Positions 7,796 through 15,764 of a DNA stretch of 64,000 nucleotides are shown here, one piece after another. Origin of the DNA: Streptomyces olivochromogenes (GTDB lineage Bacteria; Actinomycetota; Actinomycetes; Streptomycetales; Streptomycetaceae); contig NZ_KQ948451.1 of the NCBI RefSeq assembly GCF_001514115.1, forward strand, positions 764,084 to 828,083. Reading direction: 5' to 3'. A program made the translations under genes and the position numbers. The notes under the pieces are model-generated. The model ran no database searches, was not told the origin of the DNA, and saw nothing but the letters and a program-made list of their open reading frames with translations. Position 1 is the first letter of the stretch, and each line of letters begins with the position of its first letter.

Positions 7796-10700
7796 TCACT
7801 CGTACGCCGTCACCTGGTCGAGCGCCGCGTCCCGCACGTCGGCCACCGGGTGGCGGCGCAGTGCTCTCAGCTGCTCCCGCCAGGGCGTGGCCCAGCCCGT
7901 GCGGGCGCCGATCGCCCCGGTGACGGCCGCCGCGAGCAGCCCCTGGCCGTGCCCGCCGTGCGCGCCCAACCGCCGCACCACCTCCAGCAGGACGTCGGGA
8001 TCCCCCTCGTGCGCCCGCCGTCGCAGTCGCTCCCCGAGCTCCTGGGCCGTCCGTGCGGCCAGCGCCGGGCGTCCCTCGGTGAGCGCGGCCAGGCGCTCCA
8101 GGTCCCCCGGTTCCCCGTCCAGGTCCAGGTGGAACGCCGTGATCGCGGCCGCCTGCGGTACGAAGGCGTCGTACCCGGCGAGCAGCTCGCCGGCGGCGAG
8201 GGCCGCCGGCCGGATGGGCCGCGGGGCCGTTCTGGCCCGCTGGGCGAGGTACACGACGAGGTGGTCGACGCGCCGCCTGGCCGGTCGGTCGCGACGCTCG
8301 CCGGCATCGGCGCGGCCGATCTCCTCCGTCGCGGCGGCCGTCTCCGCCTCCGCCAACGTCCGCAGCGCCTGCTGAAGGCCCCGGCCGCCGCGTGGTGAGC
8401 CCGCCGCCGCGGTCACCAGACCATTGGCCGCCGCGTGCCAGCTGATGCGTCCCGTCAGATCGGTGACGGCGTCGGCGAGGACCGTCGGCGACTCGGGGGA
8501 CCAGGGCGCCCAGCGGGCCAGAGCGTCGAAGGCGAGGGTGGCGGTCTCGGGGTCTTCGGTGGACGACACCTCGCGAACCAGCCCGGCGTACCGCTCGCGT
8601 TGGGGCTCGGGCAGGTCCAGCGGGGTGACGCGCAGGATCGCGGTGCGCAGGACCGGCTCGGCGCCCGCGGCGTCGCGCAGCATGCCCCAGACCGGTTCCT
8701 CGGCGAGCAGACCGCCCGCGAAGGCCACGATGGCGGCGCGGACGTCGACATGGGTGCCCGGCGCCGCGTACGCCTCGGTCAGCAGCGCCGCCGCCCGTGG
8801 CATCGGGAGCCGTACGGCGGCGAGCCGGGCGGCCTCCTTGCGGCTGGTCACCTTGGCGCGCGGCGCGAAGAGCACCGCGCGCAGTTGCGCGGCCAGGAGC
8901 GAGGGTGCCACGTACCGGGACGCCTGCGTGGCCGCGTAGACCGCGACCCGGGCCCGCTCGCCATCCGCGTGCGCCAGCAGCTCGGGCAGCGCGTCGGCGG
9001 GCCGGTCCGTCCGGGCGAGTGCGGCGAGCGCCGCCTCGGCGAGCAGCACGTCCGGGGACCCGGTCCAGTGGCGTACGAGATCGGTGCCGCGGCCCGGGAC
9101 GAGGGCGCACTGCGCGACGGCGGCGGCCCGTTCGAAGAGCGGCAGCGCGGCGTCCTCGGCCTGGTCCGCCAGCTGTCGTGCCACCGCGCGCTGTTGGCGT
9201 GGCACCCAGCGCCGTACGTCACGGTCCACCGGTACGGTCCAGGGGGTGCCCTTGGTCAGAAAGCGGCCGTAGGGGGGAGTCTCGGCGAGCAGCGGGTCGA
9301 GCAGGTCGGTGCGGCGTCGGGTGACGATCCGCAGGACGGGCCACAGCGCGCCCGCGGACGGTTCGAACGCGAGGACGCGGGCCACCCGTTCGTCGCGGGT
9401 CGCGGGGGGCTCGAGCCACAGTTCGACCGCGTGGCGCATGGTCGCGTCGTTGCCGTACCGGATGGCCTGCCAGAGGAGTTCCTGAAGTTCGGGCATGCCG
9501 GCGGCGCGCCGCCCGACCGCGCGGGCGATCGTGAAGGCGAGGCTGTAGTCGGCCTTTTCGGCGCCCGCCTCGATCCAGGGGCGCAGGGCCTCGTACACCT
9601 GGTGCTCCTGGCCGCGCCGCAGGGCCGTGTCGAGACGGCCGAGGTCGGCGCGACCGGTGTTGCCGGAGATCCGGACCAGGGTGCGCAGGGCCCAGTTCAC
9701 CAGCTCACGCCGTCCGCCCGCCGCGTGCTCGCGCAGTACGGACAGGGCGAGGTCGCTGAGATTCTGCCGGGTGGCGGGCGAGGAGTCGCGGGCCTCGACG
9801 GCGTCCGCGGTGATGCGGTCGAGGTGCGGCTCGGCGTCCTCGGTGAACAGCGCGGGCCGCACCCCGGACAGTGCGCCGAGCGCGGCCGAGCGCACCGGGT
9901 CGTGTTCGTTGCGCAGCCGGGCCATCTCCTCCAGGACGGAGGTGACGGCGGCGTGGTCGCCGGAGCGGGCGGCGTTGCGGATGAGCAACGGCCAGGCTTC
10001 GGCGCGGTCTTCGGCGGCCGGGCGGCGGGTGGCCTCGACGAGCCGTTCGCGAGCTTCCGCGACGGGCAGGAAGGACTCGGCGAGCAGCAGGGAGTTCCAG
10101 AGGGCGCCGTGCTCGCGTGCGACGGCCGCCATGCGTCGGGCCTCTTCGGCGACACAACTGCGGGGCAGCACCGCGAGGATGAACACGTCGACGGTGGCGT
10201 GTCCGGCTCCTCGGCCTTCCAGCGCGGCCCGGTAGAAGGCGTGGCGTCGCGCCGGCGGCAGCGCCTTGACGAGCGGCGCGAGATCACCCCAGTCGGCCAG
10301 GACCCGGCTGAATGCCAGGAGTTCGGGCGCGTCGGAACGGGCCAGCCTGCGCAGCACGGTGGGCCTCAGGGCCCTGTAGCGGCGCGCGGCGAATCCGGTG
10401 GGGGTGAGCAGCAGGCGCAACAGCCCGCTCGGGTCGGCCGCCGCGAACCGCGGGAAGTGGTCGTGCAGCGGGAGGGGCAGGGTGGCGGGCCCGAAGCGTT
10501 CAAAAAGGTCGAGCACGCGCAGGGGCTGCGTCGCGACCGTGGCGGCCACACCTGGGACGTACCGGCCCCACCAGGTGTCCCGCAGGGCCTCGGGGAGCGC
10601 CGCCAGTTCGCCTTCGGCGACGTCGAGAAGGGTGCCGGGATGCCGCTTGGCGAGGGTCTTCCAGCCGGTGACGGCGTGGAAGAGTTCGGGCAGCAGGCGG

Positions 10701-11164
10701 GCGACCGTCTCCGGCGCGCAGCCCGGCAGCAGCCGGGCCGCCTCGGCGTCGCCCCAGTCCCGCCGCAGCCCCGGCAGCAGCCGGTCGGCCAGTGCCGTGC
10801 GCCGTCCCGCGACGATCGCGCGCAACAGCTCCCTGCGGACCGCCTCCGGGGCGTCGGCGAGCGCCGACTCGTAGGCGGAGTCGGGCACTTGGAGGCTGTC
10901 CGCGACCCGGAGAGCCTGTCCGCGCACGAAGGCGTCCCGGTCGGCGATGCGGTCCGCGATCCACTCGGTGTCGCGGCCGACGGCGGCCGCGACGACGGCG
11001 ATCCCCCGTTCGTACGGTCCGCGTGATTCGAGTTCTTCCAGCACGGGCCGCAGCGGCTCCTGCTCCTTCACCCGCAGGGCGAGTTCGCGCATGCGCTGGG
11101 GGAAGGGCAGCGGGTCGAGGGCGTTGAGCAGACTTTCGGCGTGCCGCTGCGGGGTGCGATCCAT
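7796..11164 (-). CDS. giant HEAT/ARM-like alpha-solenoid protein, function unknown
   Basis: A 1122-residue cytoplasmic protein made almost entirely of repeating Leu/Ala/Arg-rich helical hairpins, such as AVRRELLRAIVAGRRTALADRLLPGL and DVRAAIVAFAGGLLAEEPVWGMLRD. It has no membrane segment and no recognisable catalytic motif, so it is probably a scaffold or binding solenoid. The ATG at 11164 (MDRTPQRHAESLLNALDPL) is the first plausible start; the frame is open much further upstream only because it crosses tRNA and LRR gene DNA. It is the last gene of the minus-strand block that includes the LRR and SDR genes and three tRNAs. I do not recognise a named family. Confidence 0.8.
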   Translation of the reverse strand: MDRTPQRHAESLLNALDPLPFPQRMRELALRVKEQEPLRPVLEELESRGPYERGIAVVAAAVGRDTEWIADRIADRDAFVRGQALRVADSLQVPDSAYESALADAPEAVRRELLRAIVAGRRTALADRLLPGLRRDWGDAEAARLLPGCAPETVARLLPELFHAVTGWKTLAKRHPGTLLDVAEGELAALPEALRDTWWGRYVPGVAATVATQPLRVLDLFERFGPATLPLPLHDHFPRFAAADPSGLLRLLLTPTGFAARRYRALRPTVLRRLARSDAPELLAFSRVLADWGDLAPLVKALPPARRHAFYRAALEGRGAGHATVDVFILAVLPRSCVAEEARRMAAVAREHGALWNSLLLAESFLPVAEARERLVEATRRPAAEDRAEAWPLLIRNAARSGDHAAVTSVLEEMARLRNEHDPVRSAALGALSGVRPALFTEDAEPHLDRITADAVEARDSSPATRQNLSDLALSVLREHAAGGRRELVNWALRTLVRISGNTGRADLGRLDTALRRGQEHQVYEALRPWIEAGAEKADYSLAFTIARAVGRRAAGMPELQELLWQAIRYGNDATMRHAVELWLEPPATRDERVARVLAFEPSAGALWPVLRIVTRRRTDLLDPLLAETPPYGRFLTKGTPWTVPVDRDVRRWVPRQQRAVARQLADQAEDAALPLFERAAAVAQCALVPGRGTDLVRHWTGSPDVLLAEAALAALARTDRPADALPELLAHADGERARVAVYAATQASRYVAPSLLAAQLRAVLFAPRAKVTSRKEAARLAAVRLPMPRAAALLTEAYAAPGTHVDVRAAIVAFAGGLLAEEPVWGMLRDAAGAEPVLRTAILRVTPLDLPEPQRERYAGLVREVSSTEDPETATLAFDALARWAPWSPESPTVLADAVTDLTGRISWHAAANGLVTAAAGSPRGGRGLQQALRTLAEAETAAATEEIGRADAGERRDRPARRRVDHLVVYLAQRARTAPRPIRPAALAAGELLAGYDAFVPQAAAITAFHLDLDGEPGDLERLAALTEGRPALAARTAQELGERLRRRAHEGDPDVLLEVVRRLGAHGGHGQGLLAAAVTGAIGARTGWATPWREQLRALRRHPVADVRDAALDQVTAYE

Positions 11165-11261
11165 GCGGGGATTGTGCCCTGCTGAGGCGCGCGCGGCGTA
11201 CTGGTTTCCCGGTGCGCTCCGGCGAACCGGGGCCATCGTCGGAAACCGTGAGGGGAAGGGG

Positions 11262-11335
11262 GCGGGGCGGCTGGATTCGAACCAGCGTGTTCCGGTTTTG
11301 GAGACCAGGTGCGCCTGCCTCTGCGCTACGGCCCC
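11262..11335 (-). tRNA. atypical tRNA-Trp(CCA)-like gene
   Basis: The cloverleaf is readable. The D-arm is GCG-CAGAGGCAGG-CGC, the anticodon stem CTGGT/ACCGG with loop CTCCAAA (anticodon CCA), and the T-arm GCTGG-TTCGAAT-CCAGC. The acceptor is abnormal: GGGGCCG against CGCCCCG pairs only if one C is bulged. Two bases rather than one separate the D and anticodon stems. No CCA is encoded. It overlaps the end of the LRR gene by 10 bases. It may be functional, specialised or degenerate. Confidence 0.65.
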
Positions 11336-12549
11336 GCCCTTGAGTCCGAGCGTAGCGGCGCCGTGCGGTGGACGCTGCGTACGGCGGCGATGTCGGCCGG
11401 GACGGACGGCATCGGGATGTGCGCGCTGAGCGCGTCCAGACGCCGCTTCACACTGGTCGCGATGGACTGCCCCAGCACGAACCGGGTGGCGGTAGCGGCG
11501 CGCGGGGCGGTGTCGAGGAGACGGTGGGCCTCGCGGCTGCGCATGCCGGTGTGGGCGAGGACGAGATGGGTGAGGCGGTGTTCGGCGCTCGCGAGGGTGT
11601 GCGCGATGTCGGTGGCCGCCGTGAGGTCGACGTGGTTGTCGGCGGCGCCGAGCACCGCGGCCGCCCGCACCCGCCCGAGGTCGAGCAGGGTGACCCCCGC
11701 CGCGGTCGCCGCCGCCACCAGTCGGGCGGCGGCGCTCGGCCCGATGCCGTTGCTGGCGACGGAGAGCCGGGTGAGCCGTCCGTGCGGCGCCCGCGCCAGC
11801 GCGTCGGCGAGGCGCAGCGCGCCCGCGTCGCCCAACCCCGCTGCGGATACGTAGAGTTCGTCGAGCGCGCCCTCGGCGATGAGCGCGGACAGCGGCACCG
11901 CACCCGCCGCTCCGAGCGGATTGCCGCCCACGAACAGCCGCTCGATGCGGCGGCCGTTCTCCGTCGCGGCGAGGAGGGCGTCGGCGAGGACCACGGCGCC
12001 CGTCGCGTCGAGCCCGGTCTGCACGAGGTCCAGTGTGCGCAACGACCGTGCGGCCTCGACGAGTTCGGCCACGGCCCGCCCTCCCCCGCTGCCCAGCGGG
12101 TTGCGTTTGAGCCAGACGCCCGTGACGACCCACGGCGAGGCGCGCAGGTTGTCGGCGATGCGGCAGGCGCCGCCCGCGGTGATCCCGTTGCAGCCGAGGT
12201 ACAGCGTCTCGACCTCGGCGCGCGCGGCGACCGCGGCGGCACCCTCGTCGCCGAGCCCGTCGGTGCCGAGCAGCAAATGCCGTACGGGAGAAGGCTTGTC
12301 CGAGACGGCGGACAGGTCGGAGAGGGCCTCGGCGACCAGCGCCGCGCCCCGCGCTCCGAGTCCCTGCTTGCACAGGTCGAGGCGCCCGTCGGGCAGCGCC
12401 GTACCGGCCGTGAAGTCGAGCCGCTCACCGGCCGGACGGCCGTCGCGCAACCAGTCGAGCAGCGGGGCGAGTTCGGTCAATGGGCGCGCTACGACCGCCG
12501 GTACGCCCGCGAACCGCGGGTCCCGCTTCCGCTCCGGCTCGGTCACCAT
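11326..12549 (-). CDS. leucine-rich repeat (ribonuclease-inhibitor type) protein
   Basis: A 407-residue protein. From about residue 75 onward it shows RI-type leucine-rich repeats of the pattern L-x-x-L-x-L-x-x-N-x-I/L-G-x-x-G-A-x-x-L-A, for example VETLYLGCNGITAGGACRIADNL, RTLDLVQTGLDATGAVVLADAL and RLTRLSVASNGIGPSAAARLVAAA. Such solenoids bind proteins; no enzyme motif is visible. The start ATGGTGACC overlaps the SDR stop (ATG at 12549 or GTG at 12546), so translation is coupled to the SDR gene. The stop codon lies inside the adjoining tRNA gene. Confidence 0.82.
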   Translation of the reverse strand: MVTEPERKRDPRFAGVPAVVARPLTELAPLLDWLRDGRPAGERLDFTAGTALPDGRLDLCKQGLGARGAALVAEALSDLSAVSDKPSPVRHLLLGTDGLGDEGAAAVAARAEVETLYLGCNGITAGGACRIADNLRASPWVVTGVWLKRNPLGSGGGRAVAELVEAARSLRTLDLVQTGLDATGAVVLADALLAATENGRRIERLFVGGNPLGAAGAVPLSALIAEGALDELYVSAAGLGDAGALRLADALARAPHGRLTRLSVASNGIGPSAAARLVAAATAAGVTLLDLGRVRAAAVLGAADNHVDLTAATDIAHTLASAEHRLTHLVLAHTGMRSREAHRLLDTAPRAATATRFVLGQSIATSVKRRLDALSAHIPMPSVPADIAAVRSVHRTAPLRSDSRAGP

Positions 12550-13880
12550 TCCGCCTCCCGGTAGTCCTTGAGGAACACCCCGGACACGGGTGCGCCCGCC
12601 TCGCCCCGCACGATCGGGTCGTACACCCGGGCCGCTCCGTCCACGATGTCGAGGGGGGTGCGGAACCCCGCGCCCGCCATCCGCTCCTTCTTGGGAGCGG
12701 GGTTCTCGTCGGTGATCCAGCCGGTGTCGACGGCGCACATGTGCACGCCCTGTTCGGCGAGTTCGGCGGCGCTGGTGCGCGTGAGCATGTTGAGCGCGGC
12801 CTTGGCCATGTTGGTGTGCGGATGGCCGGCCGTCTTGTTGCGTACGGCGAAGCGGCCCTCGACGGCGGTGACGTTGACGACATATCGCCGCGGGTGGGGC
12901 GAGGCGAGCAGCAGGGGCAGCAGCCGGTCGCAGAGCAGCGCCGGGGCGAGCGCGTTGACCAACTGGGTCTCCAGGACCTCGGCCGGGTCGAGTGCGCCCA
13001 GCCGGGCCGACCAGGAGTTCTCCGGGGAGGGGTCGGGCAGCAGCCCTGCCTCGTCGGCCTCCCGCAGCGCCGCGGGGAGCGCCGAGGGACCACCACCGGC
13101 CAGCGCCCGCATCGGCGTGAACCCCGGTGCCTCCCGGGCCCCTTCGGGCAGTCCGGCGCGCTCCCCGGCGGCCAGCAGCGCGTACGAGTCGGCGGGCCGC
13201 CGTACCGTCTGCGCGGCGTTGTTGACCAGGATGTCGAGGGGCTCACCCTCCTGCCTCAACTGCTCGCAGATCCCCAGTACCTGGCGCGGATCACGGAGAT
13301 CCACCGCCAGCACCGTCAGTCGGTCCAGCCACTTCGCGCTGCCCGGTTCGGCGCGGAAGCGACGCATGGTGTCGTGTGGAAAGCGGCTGGTGACGAGGAG
13401 TTCGGCGCCGTCGCGCAGCATCATCAGGGCCAGCTGGAAGCCGATCTTGACCCGGCCTCCGGTGAGCAGCGCGCGACGGCCGCTCAGGTCGGTGGTGAGC
13501 GCACGCCGGGCGGTGTTGTCGGCGGCGCAGTCGGGGCACAGCCGGTGGTAGAAGGCGTCGACCTGTCGATAGGACGTCTTGCAGACATAGCAGGAGCGGG
13601 GCTTCACGAAGAGGCCGCCGCCTCCGGGGCGGGCGAGCGGTGCGTCCTCCCGCCGGTCGAGCGCTCCTGTCGCGGTCGCGGCCATCACGGCCGCGTCGGC
13701 GGCGGAGAGTTCGGCGCCGCGCACCTTGCGCCTGCGCATCCGCCCGTCTCGCGCGAAGGACGCGGCGACCTGTTCGGCGCGCAGCCTCACCGGGTCGTCG
13801 ACGGGCAGTGCCCGCAGTTTGCCGACCGTACGGTGGAACGCCGCCAGTTCGTCCTGTGTGATCGCGCCGCCGTCACCCAT
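12543..13880 (-). CDS. SDR-fold protein with N-terminal zinc ribbon and altered active site
   Basis: A 445-residue protein. Residues 97-118 hold a CYVC...CPDC pair (Cys97, 100, 115, 118), a likely zinc ribbon. A Rossmann SDR domain follows, with nucleotide motif TGGRVKIG (140-147) in place of TGxxxGIG, VDLRD, and the NNAAQ motif typical of SDRs. At the usual Y-x-x-x-K site the sequence reads HTNMAKAAL, so the Lys is kept but the Tyr is replaced by Thr. The protein is therefore either an atypical oxidoreductase or a non-catalytic NAD(P)-binding protein. The ATG at 13880 has GGGGAC upstream. It lies directly downstream of two tRNA genes on the same strand and overlaps the LRR gene. Confidence 0.85.
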   Translation of the reverse strand: MGDGGAITQDELAAFHRTVGKLRALPVDDPVRLRAEQVAASFARDGRMRRRKVRGAELSAADAAVMAATATGALDRREDAPLARPGGGGLFVKPRSCYVCKTSYRQVDAFYHRLCPDCAADNTARRALTTDLSGRRALLTGGRVKIGFQLALMMLRDGAELLVTSRFPHDTMRRFRAEPGSAKWLDRLTVLAVDLRDPRQVLGICEQLRQEGEPLDILVNNAAQTVRRPADSYALLAAGERAGLPEGAREAPGFTPMRALAGGGPSALPAALREADEAGLLPDPSPENSWSARLGALDPAEVLETQLVNALAPALLCDRLLPLLLASPHPRRYVVNVTAVEGRFAVRNKTAGHPHTNMAKAALNMLTRTSAAELAEQGVHMCAVDTGWITDENPAPKKERMAGAGFRTPLDIVDGAARVYDPIVRGEAGAPVSGVFLKDYREAEW

Positions 13881-13908
13881 GTGTCCCCGCCCCGCGTGTG
13901 CGCCGCCG

Positions 13909-13980
13909 TGGTCCTGACCGGATTCGAACCGGCGTATCCGCCTTGAGAGGGCGGCGAGTCTGCCTCTGCTCTACAGGACC
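13909..13980 (-). tRNA. tRNA-Glu(CTC)-like gene with short D-stem
   Basis: The acceptor GGTCCTG/CAGGACC is a perfect 7 bp. The D-arm is GAG-CAGAGGCAGA-CTC (3 bp), anticodon stem CCGCC/GGCGG with loop CTCTCAA (anticodon CTC), variable ATAC, and T-arm GCCGG-TTCGAAT-CCGGT. No CCA is encoded. The D-arm is unlike normal Glu tRNAs, and the body is almost identical to the neighbouring Gly-type gene. Confidence 0.8.
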
Positions 13981-13987
13981 CTGCTGT

Positions 13988-14017
13988 CCCGATCCATTCC
14001 GGCCCGATCCATTCCGG
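13988..14017. repeat. 15-bp direct tandem duplication between two tRNA genes
   Basis: CCCGATCCATTCCGG occurs at 13988-14002 and again at 14003-14017 with no mismatch. Confidence 0.85.
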
Positions 14018-14027
14018 CCGGACGCAG

Positions 14028-14099
14028 CCCGGACGACCGGATTCGAACCGGCGTATCCGCCTTGGCAAGGCGGCGAGTCTGCCTCTGCTCTACGCCCGG
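14028..14099 (-). tRNA. tRNA-Gly(GCC)-like gene with short D-stem
   Basis: The acceptor CCGGGCG/CGTCCGG pairs over 7 bp with one G-U. The gene has the same D-arm (GAG-CAGAGGCAGA-CTC), anticodon stem (CCGCC/GGCGG), variable ATAC and T-arm as the Glu-type gene 48 bases downstream. The loop is TTGCCAA, so the anticodon is GCC. It starts with C1 rather than G1, and a further C(-1):G73 pair is possible. No CCA is encoded. Confidence 0.78.
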
Positions 14100-14161
14100 G
14101 TGCGCCACGGCGATCCTAGCCACCGCCACCGGTTCGCCCCACCGAATTACGGCAGGGTCCC

Positions 14162-14214
14162 GGACCGAGCAGGACACCGGACCGGGCAGGACACCGGACC
14201 GGGGGCAGGTCACC
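14162..14214. repeat. 17-bp tandem repeat, about three copies
   Basis: GGACCGAGCAGGACACC (14162-14178), GGACCGGGCAGGACACC (14179-14195), then a two-base longer variant to 14214. It lies in the 219-base gap between the Gly-type tRNA and the wbl gene; nothing else is visible in that gap. Confidence 0.8.
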
Positions 14215-14318
14215 GGGGCGAGGCGCCGGACCAGGACAAGGCGCCGCCCGGACGCGGCTGTTCACGGCGTCCGGTGCGGAGCCCGGCGTCGTCGGGGCCG
14301 TTCTCGGCGTCGTAGGGG

Positions 14319-14567
14319 TCAGTTCTGGTCCGAGCGCCGGAGGCTGAGCCGTTCTTTCTCGGACAGGCCGCCCCAGACGCCGAAGCGTTCGTCGTTGTTC
14401 AGCGCGTACTCGAGGCAGGCGGAGCGCATCTCGCACATCCCGCAGATGCGCTTTGCCTCACGCACCGAGCTGCCCGGCTCGGGAAAGAAGAAATCGGCCC
14501 CGGTCTGCGCGCACAACGCCTGCTCCTGCCAGGCGGAGTCGGCCGGGGTCATGGTGTCGGTGTGCAT
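14319..14567 (-). CDS. WhiB-like (Wbl) iron-sulfur transcription regulator
   Basis: An 82-residue Wbl protein. The four [4Fe-4S] cysteines are Cys19, Cys42, Cys45 and Cys51 (C-x22-C-x2-C-x5-C), followed by the GVWGG turn (63-67) and a basic C-terminus (SEKERLSLRRSDQ). Wbl proteins bind the housekeeping sigma factor and sense NO or O2 through the cluster to control development or stress genes. Which paralogue this is cannot be fixed by eye; by position it may be wblH-like. Start choice is uncertain: ATG at 14567 or 14549, neither with a strong ribosome site. Confidence 0.88.
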   Translation of the reverse strand: MHTDTMTPADSAWQEQALCAQTGADFFFPEPGSSVREAKRICGMCEMRSACLEYALNNDERFGVWGGLSEKERLSLRRSDQN

Positions 14568-14604
14568 GTGGAGGATCGTGCCGCGCGGCGAAAAACGTTC
14601 GATC

Positions 14605-14626
14605 AACGTGGGATCAACGCCACGTT
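14605..14626. promoter_or_regulatory. 7-bp inverted repeat upstream of the wbl gene
   Basis: AACGTGG (14605-14611) and CCACGTT (14620-14626) are perfect inverted arms around eight bases, about 40 bases before the wbl start. It may be an operator or leader hairpin. Confidence 0.4.
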
Positions 14627-14800
14627 CCGAAGTGCCAGGCGGCTCGCCGCAGCGCATGAAAACAAAACAAACATAACCGATCACCCAGGGTAATCACCAT
14701 GGTCTCTCCTGTCCGTGGTGGGAGTCCTGGCAGCGATTGTCAGTGGGCGGTGCCAGACTCGGCAGTACAGGCAACGGGACCCCTCAAAGGAGGGCACAAC

Positions 14801-15592
14801 ATGCTCACCACCCGTTTTGTCACCGGCGCTCCGAACTGGCTCGATGTCGGCACCCCCGACATCGACGGCGCCTCATCCTTCTATGGCGGCCTCTTCGGCT
14901 GGCAGTTCCAGTCCGCAGGGCCCGACGCCGGCGGCTACGGTTTCTTCCAGCTCGCCGGAAAGACCGCCGCGGGCGGTATGCAGACCACCGAGGAGCAGGG
15001 CCCGCCCTCCTGGACGGTGTACTTCCAGAGCCCCGACGCGCAGGCCACGGCCAAGGCGGCCGAGCAGGCCGGCGGCAGTGTGATCGTCCAGCCCATGGAC
15101 GTCATGAGCCAGGGTCACATGGCGATCCTCGGGGACGAGGCGGGTGTGCCCTTCGGCATCTGGCAGCCCGGCCTGACCAAGGGCATCGACGTGGCGGGTG
15201 ACCCGGGTTCGCTGTGCTGGGTCGAGCTCTACACCCCGGACGAGCCGGCGGCCGCGGCGTTCTACAACTCCGTGTTCGGCTGGGAGACCTCGGCCACCGC
15301 GTTCCCCGGGGGCACATACACCTGTATCAACCCCGCCGGGGCCGAGGAGTCGGACATGTTCGGCGGCGTCGTGCCGCTGGCCGACGACCCGACCGAGGCC
15401 CAGTCGGGCGCGTACTGGCTGCCGTACTTCGAGGTCACCGACACGGACGCCACCGTCCGCAAGGCCCAGGAGCTGGGCGGCACGGTCCGCATGCCCGCCA
15501 CGGACCTGGAGGGCGTCGGCCGCATGGCGAAGCTCGCCGACCCGTACGGGGCACGCTTCGCGGTCATCAAGAGCGCGGTTCGGGAGAGCTGA
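14801..15592 (+). CDS. VOC family (glyoxalase/bleomycin-resistance fold) protein, two domains
   Basis: A 263-residue protein made of two VOC domains. Domain 1 starts GAPNWLDVGTPDIDGASSFYGGLFGW and domain 2 GSLCWVELYTPDEPAAAAFYNSVFGWET; each ends in a DPxGAxFAV/DEAGVPFGIW-type strand. Members bind a metal and small molecules, acting as lyases, dioxygenases or binding proteins; the ligand is unknown here. The ATG at 14801 has a strong AAAGGAGG ten bases upstream. The gene stands alone, followed by a divergently regulated TetR gene on the same strand. Confidence 0.88.
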   Translation: MLTTRFVTGAPNWLDVGTPDIDGASSFYGGLFGWQFQSAGPDAGGYGFFQLAGKTAAGGMQTTEEQGPPSWTVYFQSPDAQATAKAAEQAGGSVIVQPMDVMSQGHMAILGDEAGVPFGIWQPGLTKGIDVAGDPGSLCWVELYTPDEPAAAAFYNSVFGWETSATAFPGGTYTCINPAGAEESDMFGGVVPLADDPTEAQSGAYWLPYFEVTDTDATVRKAQELGGTVRMPATDLEGVGRMAKLADPYGARFAVIKSAVRES

Positions 15593-15684
15593 GCGTACGA
15601 GCGAGGCCGGTGGGGCTCCTGCACGTGGGCCCCACCATCCCCTCTCCAGTCCTGCCCTGCTCCGCTGCACTCCGCCCGGAAAAC

Positions 15685-15747
15685 GGGGAATACTCCCCAG
15701 TTCTCGGTTCGACGATATCATCAGTTCCGGGGAGCACTCCCCGGAAC
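15685..15747. promoter_or_regulatory. paired palindromic operators upstream of a TetR gene
   Basis: GGGGAATACTCCCC (15685-15698) and GGGGAGCACTCCCC (15729-15742) share GGGGA-N4-TCCCC. The second extends to perfect 10-bp arms, GTTCCGGGGA and TCCCCGGAAC (15724-15747). The centres are 44 bp apart, about four helical turns. They lie directly before the TetR start, so autoregulation is likely. Confidence 0.75.
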
Positions 15748-15764
15748 TTCCGAGAGGCGACACG

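Noticed and set aside
8435..11026. 863-residue plus-strand open frame opposite the giant HEAT gene
   Set aside because: It is antisense to a better frame with proper start, family-like helical repeats and Streptomyces codon bias. Its Gly/Arg-rich translation is typical of high-GC shadow frames.
7796..12373. 1525-residue fusion of HEAT protein with upstream sequence
   Set aside because: The upstream part is the LRR gene read in the wrong frame through a tRNA gene. The HEAT protein starts at 11164.
13909..14099. tRNA cluster as integration site (attB) of an integrative element
   Set aside because: No integrase, excisionase, direct att repeat of the tRNA 3' end or phage gene was found on either side.
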